A stretch of DNA of 64,000 nt from Rhodobacter sp. (GCA_016704435.1 JADJAB010000012.1:1-64000); one strand, 5' to 3'. Positions 45,984 through 55,233 are shown, numbered from the stretch's first letter. Notes: generated from the sequence alone by a model not told the origin. Program-made: numbers and translations.

Positions 45984-46916
45984 TCAGCCTTCCAGCATCA
46001 TCTGATAGGACAGGGGCACATAGCGAAAACCGCTGCCTTGCGCCTCGACAAAGCCCATGCCGGGGAAGGGCATGTGGTAGCCGATGAAGGGGATGCGGTC
46101 GGCGGCGATCATGCCGAACAGCGATTTGCGAGTGGCAGCGGCCATCGCCTTGTCGGCGTCGAACTTCGCCTCCCAATCGGGGTATTGCAGCGACCAGACG
46201 TAATGGTTCGCCGCATCCGCCGTGATCGCCAGCCTTTGATCGCCGCTTTCCAGCACAAAGGCCAAGTGGCCCGGCGTATGGCCCGGCGCCATCATCGCGG
46301 TGATGCCGGGCGCCGGGCTGCCGCCGTCGTCCAGGAAGGCCATCTTGTCGTTCAAGGGCTTCACGTTCTTGTCGAAACCTTCGTTTCCGGCGGCGGACCA
46401 GTGGTTGTGTTCGACGGCCCCGGTGACATAGCGGGCGTTCGGATAGAACGGCGTCGTGCCGTCCGTGCCCATCAGCCCGCCGATATGGTCGCCGTGCATA
46501 TGGGTCAGCACCACCGCATCGACCTGGTCGGGGCTGATCCCGGCGGCGGCCAGCGCGGCCCCCATGCCTTCGGCCGAAAGCCCGGTATCGAACAGCACCA
46601 ACTCGGCCCCGGTGTTCACCAGCGTCGGCGTGAAGAAGAATTGCGCCTTGTCGGTGGGAATGAAGGCGGCGGCCGAGGCGGCGGCAAAGTCCTCGGCCGT
46701 GGCGTTCAGCCCGAAGATCTCGGTGGGCTTTTCCACCGTGCGGGTGCCGGCCAGCAGCGTCGTCACCTCGAAACTGCCAAGGCGGACGCGGTTGAACAGG
46801 TTCAGGCTCTTGCCCTGCATCTCGGCCCGCGCCTCGGCGGGGCGCGACAGGATCGCGGGGGCCAGGGGAAGTGCGGCGGCGGCCAGAAGCGCCTGGCGAC
46901 GGGAAATCGGGATCAT
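45984..46916 (-). CDS. Tat-exported metallo-beta-lactamase-fold hydrolase
   Basis: A 310-aa protein from ATG 46916 with an AAGGAGG site. The N terminus IPISRRQALLAAAALPLAP is a Tat signal. The MBL zinc ligands appear as THMHGDHIGG, then AVEHNHW, MAPGHTPGHLAFVLE and TADAANHYVW. The layout is that of AHL-lactonase/organophosphate-type hydrolases exported in Rhodobacteraceae; the substrate is unknown. The longer start at 46970 lacks a ribosome site. Confidence 0.87.
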   Translation of the reverse strand: MIPISRRQALLAAAALPLAPAILSRPAEARAEMQGKSLNLFNRVRLGSFEVTTLLAGTRTVEKPTEIFGLNATAEDFAAASAAAFIPTDKAQFFFTPTLVNTGAELVLFDTGLSAEGMGAALAAAGISPDQVDAVVLTHMHGDHIGGLMGTDGTTPFYPNARYVTGAVEHNHWSAAGNEGFDKNVKPLNDKMAFLDDGGSPAPGITAMMAPGHTPGHLAFVLESGDQRLAITADAANHYVWSLQYPDWEAKFDADKAMAAATRKSLFGMIAADRIPFIGYHMPFPGMGFVEAQGSGFRYVPLSYQMMLEG

Positions 46917-47022
46917 GCAGTCCTCCTTCGGGTTGCGGTCAAAGGAAAAGATAGGCTGGCGCAGTGGCAAACCGGATCACAGCCCCGTCATTGCCTGTGC
47001 AGACCCGCACAGGCCCTGTGTG

Positions 47023-47433
47023 TCATTCCCACCAGGGGTCGATCCTGGCGATGTCCTCATCCGACCAGCCGAAGTGATGCGCCAGCTCATGGATCACCAC
47101 ATGGGTGACCAGCTCTCCGATCGAGACATCGCCGCGCTCGGCCCATTCGTCCAGGATCGGGCGGCGGAAAAGCCAGATCAGATCCGGATGCATGGGCTGG
47201 TCGGCGACCGATTTCTCGGTCAGCGGAATGCCCTCGTAAAGCCCGGTCAGCTCGAACGGATCGTGCAGGTCCATCGCCTCCAGCACCTCGTCGGGGGCGA
47301 AATCCTCGATCCGCAGCACGACTTGCGTGGCGGGCCGGCGCCAGGGCTCGGGCAGGGTGGAAATGGCCTCATGCGCCAGCTGTTCGATCAGGGCAAGCGA
47401 CGGGGCGATGGTGTCCGGAGATGGATTTGTCAT
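47023..47433 (-). CDS. Zincin-like metallopeptidase family protein
   Basis: A 136-aa cytoplasmic protein with HELAHHFGWSD near the C terminus, the HExxH zinc site with a third ligand beyond it (Zincin_1-type family). Upstream conserved parts are VVLRIEDFAPDEVLEAM and GLYEGIPLTEKSV, then IWLFRRPILDEWAE. Such proteins are widespread, with no proven substrate. ATG 47433 is taken as the start; 47448 is possible. Confidence 0.85.
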   Translation of the reverse strand: MTNPSPDTIAPSLALIEQLAHEAISTLPEPWRRPATQVVLRIEDFAPDEVLEAMDLHDPFELTGLYEGIPLTEKSVADQPMHPDLIWLFRRPILDEWAERGDVSIGELVTHVVIHELAHHFGWSDEDIARIDPWWE

Positions 47434-47500
47434 GTCGAAAAGATACATCCGCCCCGCCCGTTACGAAAGCGGAATGCCGCGCGCCACCCAGCCTGTCCCG

Positions 47501-47533
47501 GTCCTTCATCTTGGCCCAAATACTCCCGCCGGA
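47501..47533. repeat. Dispersed hairpin repeat, copy 7 (half)
   Basis: GTCCTTCATCTTGGCCCAAA-TACTCCCGCCGGA matches one arm of the family. About 60 nt further is GGCTGCGCAATTGCTTCACC, the same end sequence as in the 121-nt module. The rest of the 291-nt gap 47434-47724 shows no gene. Confidence 0.7.
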
Positions 47534-47724
47534 GGCATCCACAACCGGCGGCAGGCGCGGCATCGAAAAAAGGGCGTCGTGCCGGGGCCGGGACCAGGAA
47601 AACGGCTTGCAGCCGCAAGGCTGCGCAATTGCTTCACCCCCCGGCCCCCATGGACGCGCGCGGGGCGCAACTGGACAAAACCGGGGCCGTATGACAGGAG
47701 GTGCGGGTTCCAGGAGCCAGACCC

Positions 47725-49056
47725 ATGTCCCGTCCCGTCATCACCCGCTTCGCCCCTTCGCCCACCGGCTACATCCATGTCGGCAACCTGCGCACGGCGC
47801 TGATGAACTTCCTCATCGCGCGCAAGGCCGGGGGCCAGTTCATCCTGCGGCTGGACGACACCGACCAGGAACGTTCGAAGCAGGAATATGTCGATGGGAT
47901 CATGGCCGATCTCGACTGGCTGGGCCTGCACTGGGACCGGGTCGAACGCCAGTCGCTGCGCTACGACCGCTACCGCACCGCAGCCGACCGGTTGCGCGCC
48001 GAGGGGCGGTTCTACGAGTGTTTCGAGACGCCCACAGAGCTGGACCTGAAGCGCAAGAAACTGGCCGCGATGAACCGCCCGCCGGTCTATGACCGCGCCA
48101 GCCTCAAGCTGACCGAGGCCGAGAAGGAGGCCCTGCGCGCTGCCGGCACGCCGGGGTACTGGCGCTTCCTCTTGGACCAGAACCGGATCGAATGGACCGA
48201 TGGCATCATCGGGCCGTTGTCGATAGATGCCGCCAGCGTCAGCGATCCGGTGCTGATCCGGGCCGACGGGCAGGTGCTTTATACCTTTGCCTCTTCGGTC
48301 GATGACATCGAGATGGGCGTCAGCCATATCGTGCGCGGCGCCGACCATGTGACCAATACCGCGACGCAGATCCAGATCATGCAGGCGCTGGGCGGCACGC
48401 CGCCCGAGTTCGCGCACCACTCGCTTCTGACCGGGGCGCAGGGTGAAGAGCTGTCGAAGCGGCTGGGCACGCTTTCCCTGCGCGACCTGCGCGCGCGGGG
48501 GGTGGAGCCGATGGCGCTCTTGTCCCTGATGGCGCGGCTGGGGTCGTCGAAGCCAGTGGAACTGGCCGCGTCGATCGACGAGTTGGCCGAAGGCTTCGAT
48601 GTGGGCAGTTTCGGTGCTGCCCCGACCAAGTTCGACGCCGAAGACCTGTTCCCCTTGACCCGCGCCCATGTGCAGGGCCTGCCGCTGGGTGCCGTGAAGG
48701 ACCGCCTTGCCGCCATGGGCGTGCCGGAAAGCCAGACCGGGACGTTCTGGGCCGTGGCCAAGGGCAACATCACCGTTCTGAACGATCTGGGTGACTGGTG
48801 GGCGCTGATCCGCGATGGCGCCACGCCGCTGGTAGATGAGGCTGACCGCGAATTCGTGGCGCAGGCCTTCGCGATGCTGCCGCCGCAGCCCTGGACGGCC
48901 GAGACATGGGGCCAGTGGACCGCCGCCGTGAAGTCGGCGACGGGCCGCAAGGGAAAGGACCTGTTCCGCCCCTTGCGCCGCGCGTTGACGGGCCGTGACG
49001 CCGGACCGGAGATGGCCGACCTGATGCCGCTGTTGCGCAGGTTTCCGGCCCTTTGA
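47725..49056 (+). CDS. gltX: Glutamyl-tRNA synthetase
   Basis: A 443-aa class I synthetase that charges tRNA-Glu (and, in alphaproteobacteria, often tRNA-Gln for later amidation). It has the HIGH motif FAPSPTGYIHVGNLRTAL, the editing-free insertion and the KMSKS equivalent ELSKRLG. Alphaproteobacteria often have two gltX genes; this length suits either, so the exact tRNA preference is not assigned. ATG 47725 is chosen because the upstream frame to 47701 is short and lacks a site. Confidence 0.93.
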   Translation: MSRPVITRFAPSPTGYIHVGNLRTALMNFLIARKAGGQFILRLDDTDQERSKQEYVDGIMADLDWLGLHWDRVERQSLRYDRYRTAADRLRAEGRFYECFETPTELDLKRKKLAAMNRPPVYDRASLKLTEAEKEALRAAGTPGYWRFLLDQNRIEWTDGIIGPLSIDAASVSDPVLIRADGQVLYTFASSVDDIEMGVSHIVRGADHVTNTATQIQIMQALGGTPPEFAHHSLLTGAQGEELSKRLGTLSLRDLRARGVEPMALLSLMARLGSSKPVELAASIDELAEGFDVGSFGAAPTKFDAEDLFPLTRAHVQGLPLGAVKDRLAAMGVPESQTGTFWAVAKGNITVLNDLGDWWALIRDGATPLVDEADREFVAQAFAMLPPQPWTAETWGQWTAAVKSATGRKGKDLFRPLRRALTGRDAGPEMADLMPLLRRFPAL

Positions 49057-49071
49057 AGCAATTGCCGCGCA

Positions 49072-49125
49072 CCGGGGGTTTCACACCCCCGGACCCCCGT
49101 GGAGTATTTTCTGCCTAGATGAAGG
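49072..49125. repeat. Hairpin plus repeat copy 8 after gltX
   Basis: CCGGGGGT, loop TTCAC, ACCCCCGG is a perfect 8-bp stem. It follows GAAGCAATTG at the gltX end and precedes GTGGAGTATTTTCTGCCTAG-ATGAAGG, a degenerate arm of the dispersed repeat. The arm runs into the MATE gene start. Confidence 0.65.
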
Positions 49126-50477
49126 GGCTTCGGGTGCAGGAGCGGAAGGCCAGGTCCGTCGAAGGCAACCTCTTTCGCCACGTCGCCGTGATGGCGCTGA
49201 CCAGTTCGGTCGGGCTGATGGCGGTGTTCTTCGTCGATCTGATCAACATGGTCTACATCTCGTGGCTGGGCCGGGCAGAGCTTGCGGCGGCTATCGGCTA
49301 TGCCGGGGCGGTGCTGTTCTTCACCACGTCGTTCGGAATCGGCATGTCGATTGCGGTCAGCGTCCTGGTGTCGCGCGCGGTGGGATCGCGCGATCCGGCG
49401 GCGGCGCGCGAGAAGGCGACGACGGGGATGGCACTGAACATCGTCCTTGGCGGGGTCTTTGCGGCGCTGGTCTGGATCGCGCTGGAGCCGATTACCTCGG
49501 CACTGGGGGCCACGGGCCGGACACATGACCTGACAGTGCATTATCTGGCCATCGTCATCCCCTCGCAGCCCCTCCTGATGGTGGGGATGATCGGCGGCGC
49601 GGTGCTGCGCAGCCATGGCGATGCGCGGCGCGCGATGATGATGACGGTCTGGGGTGCGGTGGCGACCGCGGCGCTGGACCCGGTATTGATCTTCGGCTTC
49701 GGGTGGGATCTGACCGGGGCGGCGCTGGCCTCGGTGGCGGCGCGGGTGGTGATCGCCTTCTATGCATTGCAGGCGATCATCCGGTTTCATGGCGGCTTCG
49801 ACCGGCCTTCGCTGCGGCAGGTGCTGGCCGATGCCGGCCCGGTTCTGGCGCTGGCGGTGCCGGCGGTGCTGACCCAGGTGGCGACGCCGGTGGGCCAGGC
49901 CTTCGTCACCCGCGCGACGGCCGCCTATGGCGAGGCGGCGGTGGCCGGCATGGCGATTGCCGGGCGGCTGACGCCGGTCGCCTTCGGGGTGATCTTCGCG
50001 CTGACCGGGGCCATCGGGCCGATCATCGGGCAGAACGTCGGCGCGGGGCGGATGGACCGGGTGCGCCGGGCGTTCCTTGATGCGCTGATATTCACCGGGC
50101 TGGTGATCGTGGCGGTCTCGGGCCTGCTGTTCGTGTTGCGAGCGCCGATTGCCGATCTGTTCCGGGCCGAGGGGCTGACCCGCGACCTGGTCTATCTGTT
50201 TTGCGGGCCGCTGGCGCTGCTGTGGTTCTTCAACGGCGTCATCTTCGTCGGCAATGCGGCCTGCAACAACCTTGGCCGGCCGTTCTGGTCGACCTTGGTG
50301 AACTGGGGGCGCCATACCAGCGGGACCGTGCGCTTCGCGCTTTGGCGGGGCGGCTACTGGGGCGCGCAGGGCGTGCTGATCGGGCAGGCCGTGGGTGGCG
50401 TCCTGTTCGGCCTTCTGGCGGTCTGGCTGGCCTTGCGGGTGATTGCCGCACCGCGCCTGTCGCCTCGCCGATCCTGA
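49119..50477 (+). CDS. MATE family efflux transporter
   Basis: A 452-aa inner-membrane protein with about twelve helices in two MATE halves (FVDLINMVYISWLGRAELAAAIGYAG; QVATPVGQAFVTRATAAYGEAAVAGM). MATE pumps export cationic drugs or metabolites using a Na+ or H+ gradient; the substrate is unknown. The ATG at 49119 lies inside a repeat arm (AGATGAAGG), so a start slightly downstream (GTG 49134) cannot be excluded. Confidence 0.9.
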   Translation: MKGLRVQERKARSVEGNLFRHVAVMALTSSVGLMAVFFVDLINMVYISWLGRAELAAAIGYAGAVLFFTTSFGIGMSIAVSVLVSRAVGSRDPAAAREKATTGMALNIVLGGVFAALVWIALEPITSALGATGRTHDLTVHYLAIVIPSQPLLMVGMIGGAVLRSHGDARRAMMMTVWGAVATAALDPVLIFGFGWDLTGAALASVAARVVIAFYALQAIIRFHGGFDRPSLRQVLADAGPVLALAVPAVLTQVATPVGQAFVTRATAAYGEAAVAGMAIAGRLTPVAFGVIFALTGAIGPIIGQNVGAGRMDRVRRAFLDALIFTGLVIVAVSGLLFVLRAPIADLFRAEGLTRDLVYLFCGPLALLWFFNGVIFVGNAACNNLGRPFWSTLVNWGRHTSGTVRFALWRGGYWGAQGVLIGQAVGGVLFGLLAVWLALRVIAAPRLSPRRS

Positions 50478-50515
50478 GATCGCGCCGCGGTATACGGTCG
50501 CATTCCGTTTTTCAC

Positions 50516-50544
50516 TTGCCCGCCGGGGGGCGGTTCGGCTAACC
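50516..50544 (+). promoter_or_regulatory. Candidate promoter of the gcv operon
   Basis: TTGCCC at 50516-50521, a 17-nt spacer, CTAACC at 50539-50544. The -35 matches the one proposed for rpsA. Transcription would begin close to the first riboswitch aptamer. Confidence 0.5.
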
Positions 50545-50549
50545 AAGAA

Positions 50550-50741
50550 GCGTCAGATCGGGAGAATCCGGGCCCTTCGGGAGACCCGGTGCCGAAGGAG
50601 CAACCGCCCCGGTAAACTCTCAGGCGCAAGGGACCGTTCTGGCACTTGAAAACTCTGGAGAGTGGCGCGCAGGCGCCCGCCGAAGGGATAACGATCTCAG
50701 GCGCCCGCAAACCGGAAACGGGGAAGGGCAAGGACAGAGGG
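50550..50741 (+). ncRNA. Tandem glycine riboswitch
   Basis: Two glycine aptamers in series, in the 335-nt gap before gcvT. The first (about 50556-50645) has CGGGAGA, GCCGAAGGAGCAACC and AAACTCTCAGGCGCAAGGAC. The second (about 50652-50741) has CTCTGGAGAG, GCCGAAGGGATAACGATCTC and AGGACAGAGGGG. A short linker (CTTGAAAA) joins them, the usual cooperative tandem form. It senses glycine and switches on the glycine cleavage genes when glycine is plentiful. Confidence 0.93.
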
Positions 50742-50784
50742 GGCACCGGGCGGCAGGGGAACTGCCGTGATCGGTGCCGGGTTT
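50742..50784 (+). terminator. Expression-platform hairpin of the glycine riboswitch
   Basis: GGCACCG...CGGTGCC encloses a second stem CGGCAG-GGGAA-CTGCCG; GGGTTTT follows. It could be the terminator that forms at low glycine. The TTG start of gcvT lies 35 nt past it. Confidence 0.6.
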
Positions 50785-50812
50785 TCTCCGGCCAGACAGA
50801 GGGAGAGACGGT

Positions 50813-51919
50813 TTGTCCGACCTGTTGCGCCTTGGGCTTCACGATCTGCATGTGGAGCTTGGCGGGAAGATGGTGCCCTTCGCGGGCTATGAGATGCCGG
50901 TGCAGTATCCGGCCGGCGTGATGAAGGAGCATCTGCACACGCGGGCCGCTGCGGGGCTGTTCGATGTCAGCCACATGGGCCAGGTGATCCTGCGGCCCAA
51001 GGCGGGGATGGCCGCACTGGTGGCCGCGTTCGAGGCGCTGATGCCGGTCGATGTGGCTGGCCTGGCCGAAGGCCGGCAGCGCTATGGGCTGTTCACCAAC
51101 GAGGCTGGCGGCGTGCTTGACGACCTGATGTTCGCCAACCGCGGCGATCATCTGTTCGTGGTGGTGAACGCCGGGCGCAAGCGCCACGACATTCCCCATA
51201 TGACGCGGCACCTGTCTGCGGTGGCCGAGGTGGTCGAGGTGACCGACCGAGCGCTTCTGGCGCTGCAGGGGCCGCGGGCCGAGGCAGCGCTGGCACGGCT
51301 GGAGCCGGGCGTCGCGGCGATGCGGTTCATGGATGTGGCGGTGTTCGGCGACCTCTGGGTCAGCCGGTCTGGCTATACCGGCGAGGACGGCTATGAGATC
51401 TCGGTGCCGATGGCGCGGGCCGAGGGCTTTGCCCGGTCGCTTCTGGCGATGGCAGAGGTGATGCCGATCGGCCTTGGCGCGCGCGACAGCCTGCGGCTGG
51501 AGGCGGGGCTTTGCCTCTACGGCCATGAACTGGACGAGACCATCAGCCCGGTCGAGGCCGGCCTGACCTGGGCGATCCAGAAATCCCGCCGTCAGGGTGG
51601 CGTGCGCGAGGGTAGCTTTCCCGGTGCCGCGCGCATCCTGCGTGAACTGGCCGACGGTCCGGCTCGGCGCCGCGTGGGGCTATCCCCCGAAGGCCGCGCG
51701 CCGATGCGCGACGGCACGGTGCTGTTCGACGGCGAAGGCGCCGTCGGAACGGTCACATCGGGTGGCTTCGGCCCTTCGGTCGAGGCGCCGGTTGCCATGG
51801 CCTATGTGCCGTCTGCCCTGTCCACCCCCGGCACAAGGCTGGAGGGCGAGGTCCGCGGCAAGCGCCTGCCCGTAACCATTGTCGAAATGCCCTTCTTTTC
51901 AACATCCTACAAACGCTGA
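50813..51919 (+). CDS. gcvT: Glycine cleavage system T protein (aminomethyltransferase)
   Basis: Transfers the methylene of the lipoyl-bound aminomethyl group to tetrahydrofolate, releasing ammonia. The 368-aa product has GKMVPFAGYEMPVQYP, VSHMGQV, SGYTGEDGYEI and the C-terminal GTVTSGGFGPS. The likely start is TTG 50813, with GGGAGAG about 8 nt upstream and the residues LSDLLRLGLHDLH matching family starts. GTG 50774 lies in the expression-platform hairpin and is rejected. First gene of gcvTHP. Confidence 0.93.
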   Translation: MSDLLRLGLHDLHVELGGKMVPFAGYEMPVQYPAGVMKEHLHTRAAAGLFDVSHMGQVILRPKAGMAALVAAFEALMPVDVAGLAEGRQRYGLFTNEAGGVLDDLMFANRGDHLFVVVNAGRKRHDIPHMTRHLSAVAEVVEVTDRALLALQGPRAEAALARLEPGVAAMRFMDVAVFGDLWVSRSGYTGEDGYEISVPMARAEGFARSLLAMAEVMPIGLGARDSLRLEAGLCLYGHELDETISPVEAGLTWAIQKSRRQGGVREGSFPGAARILRELADGPARRRVGLSPEGRAPMRDGTVLFDGEGAVGTVTSGGFGPSVEAPVAMAYVPSALSTPGTRLEGEVRGKRLPVTIVEMPFFSTSYKR

Positions 51920-51928
51920 GGTTGCGCT

Positions 51929-52288
51929 ATGAAATACACCAAGGAACATGAATGGCTGCGCGTCGAGGGCGATCTGGTCGTCGTCGGCATCACCGAACAC
52001 GCCGCCACGCAGCTGGGCGACGTGGTTTTCGTCGAACTGCCCGAGACCGAGACGCAGGTGGCCGAGGGCGATGAGATCAGCGTGATCGAAAGCGTCAAGG
52101 CCGCCTCGGACATTCTGGCCCCTGTGGATGGCGAGATTGTCGCGGTGAACGAAAAGCTGTCCGACAGTCCTTCGCTGGTCAACGAAGACCCGACGGGCGC
52201 CGGCTGGTTCTTCAAGATGAAGATCGACGATCTGTCGGTGCTGGACCAGTTCATGAACGAGGACGAGTACAACGATCTGATCGGCTGA
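51929..52288 (+). CDS. gcvH: Glycine cleavage system H protein
   Basis: The lipoyl carrier shuttling the aminomethyl group between P, T and L proteins. The 119-aa product has the lipoyl-lysine (about residue 57) in SVIESVKAASDI and the flanking GITEHAATQLGDVVFVELPE. It begins 9 nt after the gcvT stop. Confidence 0.96.
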   Translation: MKYTKEHEWLRVEGDLVVVGITEHAATQLGDVVFVELPETETQVAEGDEISVIESVKAASDILAPVDGEIVAVNEKLSDSPSLVNEDPTGAGWFFKMKIDDLSVLDQFMNEDEYNDLIG

Positions 52289-52298
52289 CGTTCCGCGC

Positions 52299-52359
52299 CC
52301 CGGAATTTTCGAGAATTCCGGACGATTTCCTTCGAAGAAAATTGCAAATTCCTTCGAAG
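52299..52359 (+). other. Two RNA hairpins between gcvH and gcvP
   Basis: CCGGAATT, loop TTCGAG, AATTCCGG at 52299-52320 (8-bp stem), then CCTTCGAAG...CTTCGAAGG at 52328-52359 (9-bp stem, 14-nt loop). The second also forms an 11-nt direct repeat, TTCCTTCGAAG, 22 bp apart. Possible mRNA processing or stability elements, or a binding site. Confidence 0.55.
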
Positions 52360-52392
52360 GGATTTGTCTGCCCCATGCCCGAGGTCCTTCCC

Positions 52393-55233
52393 ATGGCTTT
52401 CACGCCCACTGACTACAACCCCTACGACTTTGCCAACCGCCGCCATATCGGCCCATCACCGGCCGAGATGGACGAGATGCTGCGCGCCGTGGGCGTGACC
52501 AGCCTTGCGGCCCTGATCGACGAGACGGTTCCGGCCTCGATCCGGCAGAAGACGCCGTTGTCCTGGGGCGCGCTGTCGGAGCATGAGCTTCTGGAAAAGA
52601 TGCGCAGCGTGGCGGCGAAGAACCGGGTGATGACCAGCCTGATCGGGCAGGGCTATTACGGCACCGTCACGCCGCCGGCGATCCAGCGCAATATCCTGGA
52701 AAACCCCGCCTGGTACACCGCCTACACGCCCTATCAGCCGGAAATCGCACAGGGTAGGCTGGAGGCGCTGTTGAATTACCAGACCATGGTCTGCGACCTG
52801 ACCGGGCTGGACGTGGCCAATGCCAGCCTTCTGGACGAAGCCACGGCGGCGGCCGAGGCGATGACCCTGGCGGAGCGGGTGGCCAAATCGAAGGCGCGGG
52901 CGTTCTTCGTTGACCGTTTCTGTCATCCACAGACCATCGAAGTGATCCGCACGCGCGCTTTGCCGCTGGGCGTCGAAATCATCGAGGACATGGTTGAGAA
53001 CATGGACCCCACAAAGGTCTTCGGTGCGATCTTCCAGTATCCCGGCAGCTATGGCCATGTCCGCGACTACACCGCCGAGATTGCGGCGCTGCATGGCGCG
53101 GGCGCGGTGGCCGTGGTGGCGACCGACCTGCTGGCGCTGTGCCTGCTGAAAGAGCCGGGCGCGATGGGGGCCGATATCGCCATCGGCTCGTCGCAACGGT
53201 TCGGCGTGCCGATGGGCTATGGCGGCCCGCATGCGGCCTTCATGGCCGTGAAGGATGCGCACAAGCGGCAGATGCCGGGGCGGATCGTCGGCGTTTCGAT
53301 CGACGCGCAGGGCGGCAAGGCCTACCGGCTCGCGCTGCAGACCCGCGAGCAGCACATCCGGCGCGAAAAGGCCACGTCCAACGTCTGCACCGCGCAGGCG
53401 CTTCTGGCGGTGATGGCCAGCATGTATGCGGTGTTCCACGGCCCGAATGGCTTGCGCGCGATTGCCGAGCGGGTGCATTTCCTGACCCAGCGGCTGGCGC
53501 GGGCGCTGAAGGCGGCAGGGGCAAAGGTCTCTCCGAAAGGCTTCTTCGACACCATCACGGTTGATGTGGGTGTCGGTCAGGCCGGCATCCTGGCCGCCGC
53601 GCGGGCCGAGGGGCTGAACTTTCGCCGCATCGGCAACGACCGCATCGGCATCAGCCTTGACGAGACCACCGACGAAAAGGTGCTGATCCGCGTGTTGCGG
53701 GCGTTCGGCATCCATGGCGTGCCGCCGCATCGCGCCTCGCTTGGCTTCCCGGCCGAGATGCTGCGCGAGACCGACTACCTGACCCATCCGGTGTTTCACA
53801 TGAACCGGGCCGAGTCCGAGATGATGCGCTACATGCGCCGCCTGTCGGACCGCGACCTGGCGCTTGACCGGGCGATGATCCCGCTTGGCTCCTGCACCAT
53901 GAAGCTGAACGCGGCGGCCGAGATGATGCCGATAACCTGGCCCGAGTTTTCATCGCTGCACCCGTTCGTGCCGGTCGATCAGGCGGCGGGCTACCGCGAG
54001 GCGATCGACGATCTGACCGAAAAGCTGTGCGAAATCACCGGCTATGACGCCTTTTCCATGCAGCCCAACTCTGGCGCGCAGGGCGAATACGCGGGCTTGC
54101 TGACGATCCTGGCCTATCACCGGGCGCAGGGCCACCCGGAGCGCAAGATCTGCCTGATCCCGACCTCGGCGCATGGCACCAACCCGGCTTCGGCGCAGAT
54201 GGCGGGGATGGAAGTGGTGGTCGTCAAATCCGCGCCCAACGGTGACGTGGATCTGGACGATTTCCGTGACAAGGCGGCTGCGGCTGGCGACCGGCTGGCG
54301 GCCTGCATGATCACCTATCCCTCGACGCATGGGGTGTTCGAAGAAACCGTGCGCGAGGTCTGCAAGATCACCCATGACCACGGCGGCCAGGTCTATATCG
54401 ACGGGGCCAACATGAACGCCCTGGTCGGGCTGGTGAAGCCTGGAAAGATCGGCGGCGATGTCAGCCACCTGAACCTGCACAAGACCTTTGCCATTCCGCA
54501 TGGCGGCGGCGGGCCGGGCATGGGGCCGATCGGGGTGGGCGCGCATCTGGCGCCCCATCTGCCGGGGCATCCGGAAACCGGCGGCGACGAAGGGCCGGTG
54601 TCGGCGGCACCCTATGGCAGTGCGTCGATCCTGCTGATTTCCTGGGCCTATTGCCTGATGATGGGCGGTTCCGGCCTGACGCAGGCGACGCGGGTGGCGA
54701 TCCTGAACGCCAACTATATCGCGGCGCGGCTGGCGGGGGCTTACCCGATTCTTTTCATGGGCAACAAGGGCCGGGTGGCGCATGAGTGCATCCTGGACAC
54801 GCGGCCCTTTGCCGAAGTGGGCGTGACGGTGGATGACATCGCCAAGCGGCTGATCGACAACGGGTTCCACGCGCCCACCATGAGTTGGCCGGTCTCCGGC
54901 ACGCTGATGGTGGAGCCGACCGAATCCGAGACCAAAGCCGAGATCGACCGCTTCATCACCGCGCTGATGGCGATCCGTGACGAGATCCGTGCGGTTGAGG
55001 CGGGCGAGATCGCGGCCGAAGACAGCCCGCTGCGCCACGCGCCGCATACGGTGGCGGCTCTGGTGGGCGAGTGGGACCGCAAATACAGCCGCGAGTCCGG
55101 CTGCTTCCCGCCGGCCGCCTTCCGGGTCGACAAGTATTGGCCGCCGGTGGGGCGGGTCGACAACGTCTGGGGCGACCGCAACCTGGTCTGCACCTGCCCG
55201 CCGGTCGAAAGCTATGCCGAGGCGGCGGAATAG
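52393..55233 (+). CDS. gcvP: Glycine dehydrogenase (decarboxylating), P protein
   Basis: Decarboxylates glycine with pyridoxal phosphate and passes the aminomethyl group to GcvH. The 946-aa single-chain form has both halves of the bacterial/eukaryotic P protein. Its PLP lysine (about residue 697) is in HLNLHKTFAIPHGGGGPG, with RHIGPSPAEMDEML at the start and TSAHGTNPASAQMAGM and QPNSGAQGEYAGL. ATG 52393 matches family starts; an in-frame ATG at 52342 lies in the upstream hairpin. A 10-bp stem follows the stop. Confidence 0.96.
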   Translation: MAFTPTDYNPYDFANRRHIGPSPAEMDEMLRAVGVTSLAALIDETVPASIRQKTPLSWGALSEHELLEKMRSVAAKNRVMTSLIGQGYYGTVTPPAIQRNILENPAWYTAYTPYQPEIAQGRLEALLNYQTMVCDLTGLDVANASLLDEATAAAEAMTLAERVAKSKARAFFVDRFCHPQTIEVIRTRALPLGVEIIEDMVENMDPTKVFGAIFQYPGSYGHVRDYTAEIAALHGAGAVAVVATDLLALCLLKEPGAMGADIAIGSSQRFGVPMGYGGPHAAFMAVKDAHKRQMPGRIVGVSIDAQGGKAYRLALQTREQHIRREKATSNVCTAQALLAVMASMYAVFHGPNGLRAIAERVHFLTQRLARALKAAGAKVSPKGFFDTITVDVGVGQAGILAAARAEGLNFRRIGNDRIGISLDETTDEKVLIRVLRAFGIHGVPPHRASLGFPAEMLRETDYLTHPVFHMNRAESEMMRYMRRLSDRDLALDRAMIPLGSCTMKLNAAAEMMPITWPEFSSLHPFVPVDQAAGYREAIDDLTEKLCEITGYDAFSMQPNSGAQGEYAGLLTILAYHRAQGHPERKICLIPTSAHGTNPASAQMAGMEVVVVKSAPNGDVDLDDFRDKAAAAGDRLAACMITYPSTHGVFEETVREVCKITHDHGGQVYIDGANMNALVGLVKPGKIGGDVSHLNLHKTFAIPHGGGGPGMGPIGVGAHLAPHLPGHPETGGDEGPVSAAPYGSASILLISWAYCLMMGGSGLTQATRVAILNANYIAARLAGAYPILFMGNKGRVAHECILDTRPFAEVGVTVDDIAKRLIDNGFHAPTMSWPVSGTLMVEPTESETKAEIDRFITALMAIRDEIRAVEAGEIAAEDSPLRHAPHTVAALVGEWDRKYSRESGCFPPAAFRVDKYWPPVGRVDNVWGDRNLVCTCPPVESYAEAAE

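Noticed and set aside
48279..50546. A 755-codon minus-strand frame opposite gltX and the MATE gene
   Set aside because: Antisense shadow spanning two real genes; composition is Arg/His/Gln-rich without domains.
50774..50812. GTG 50774 as the gcvT start
   Set aside because: It lies inside the riboswitch expression-platform hairpin; TTG 50813 has a ribosome site and matches family N termini.
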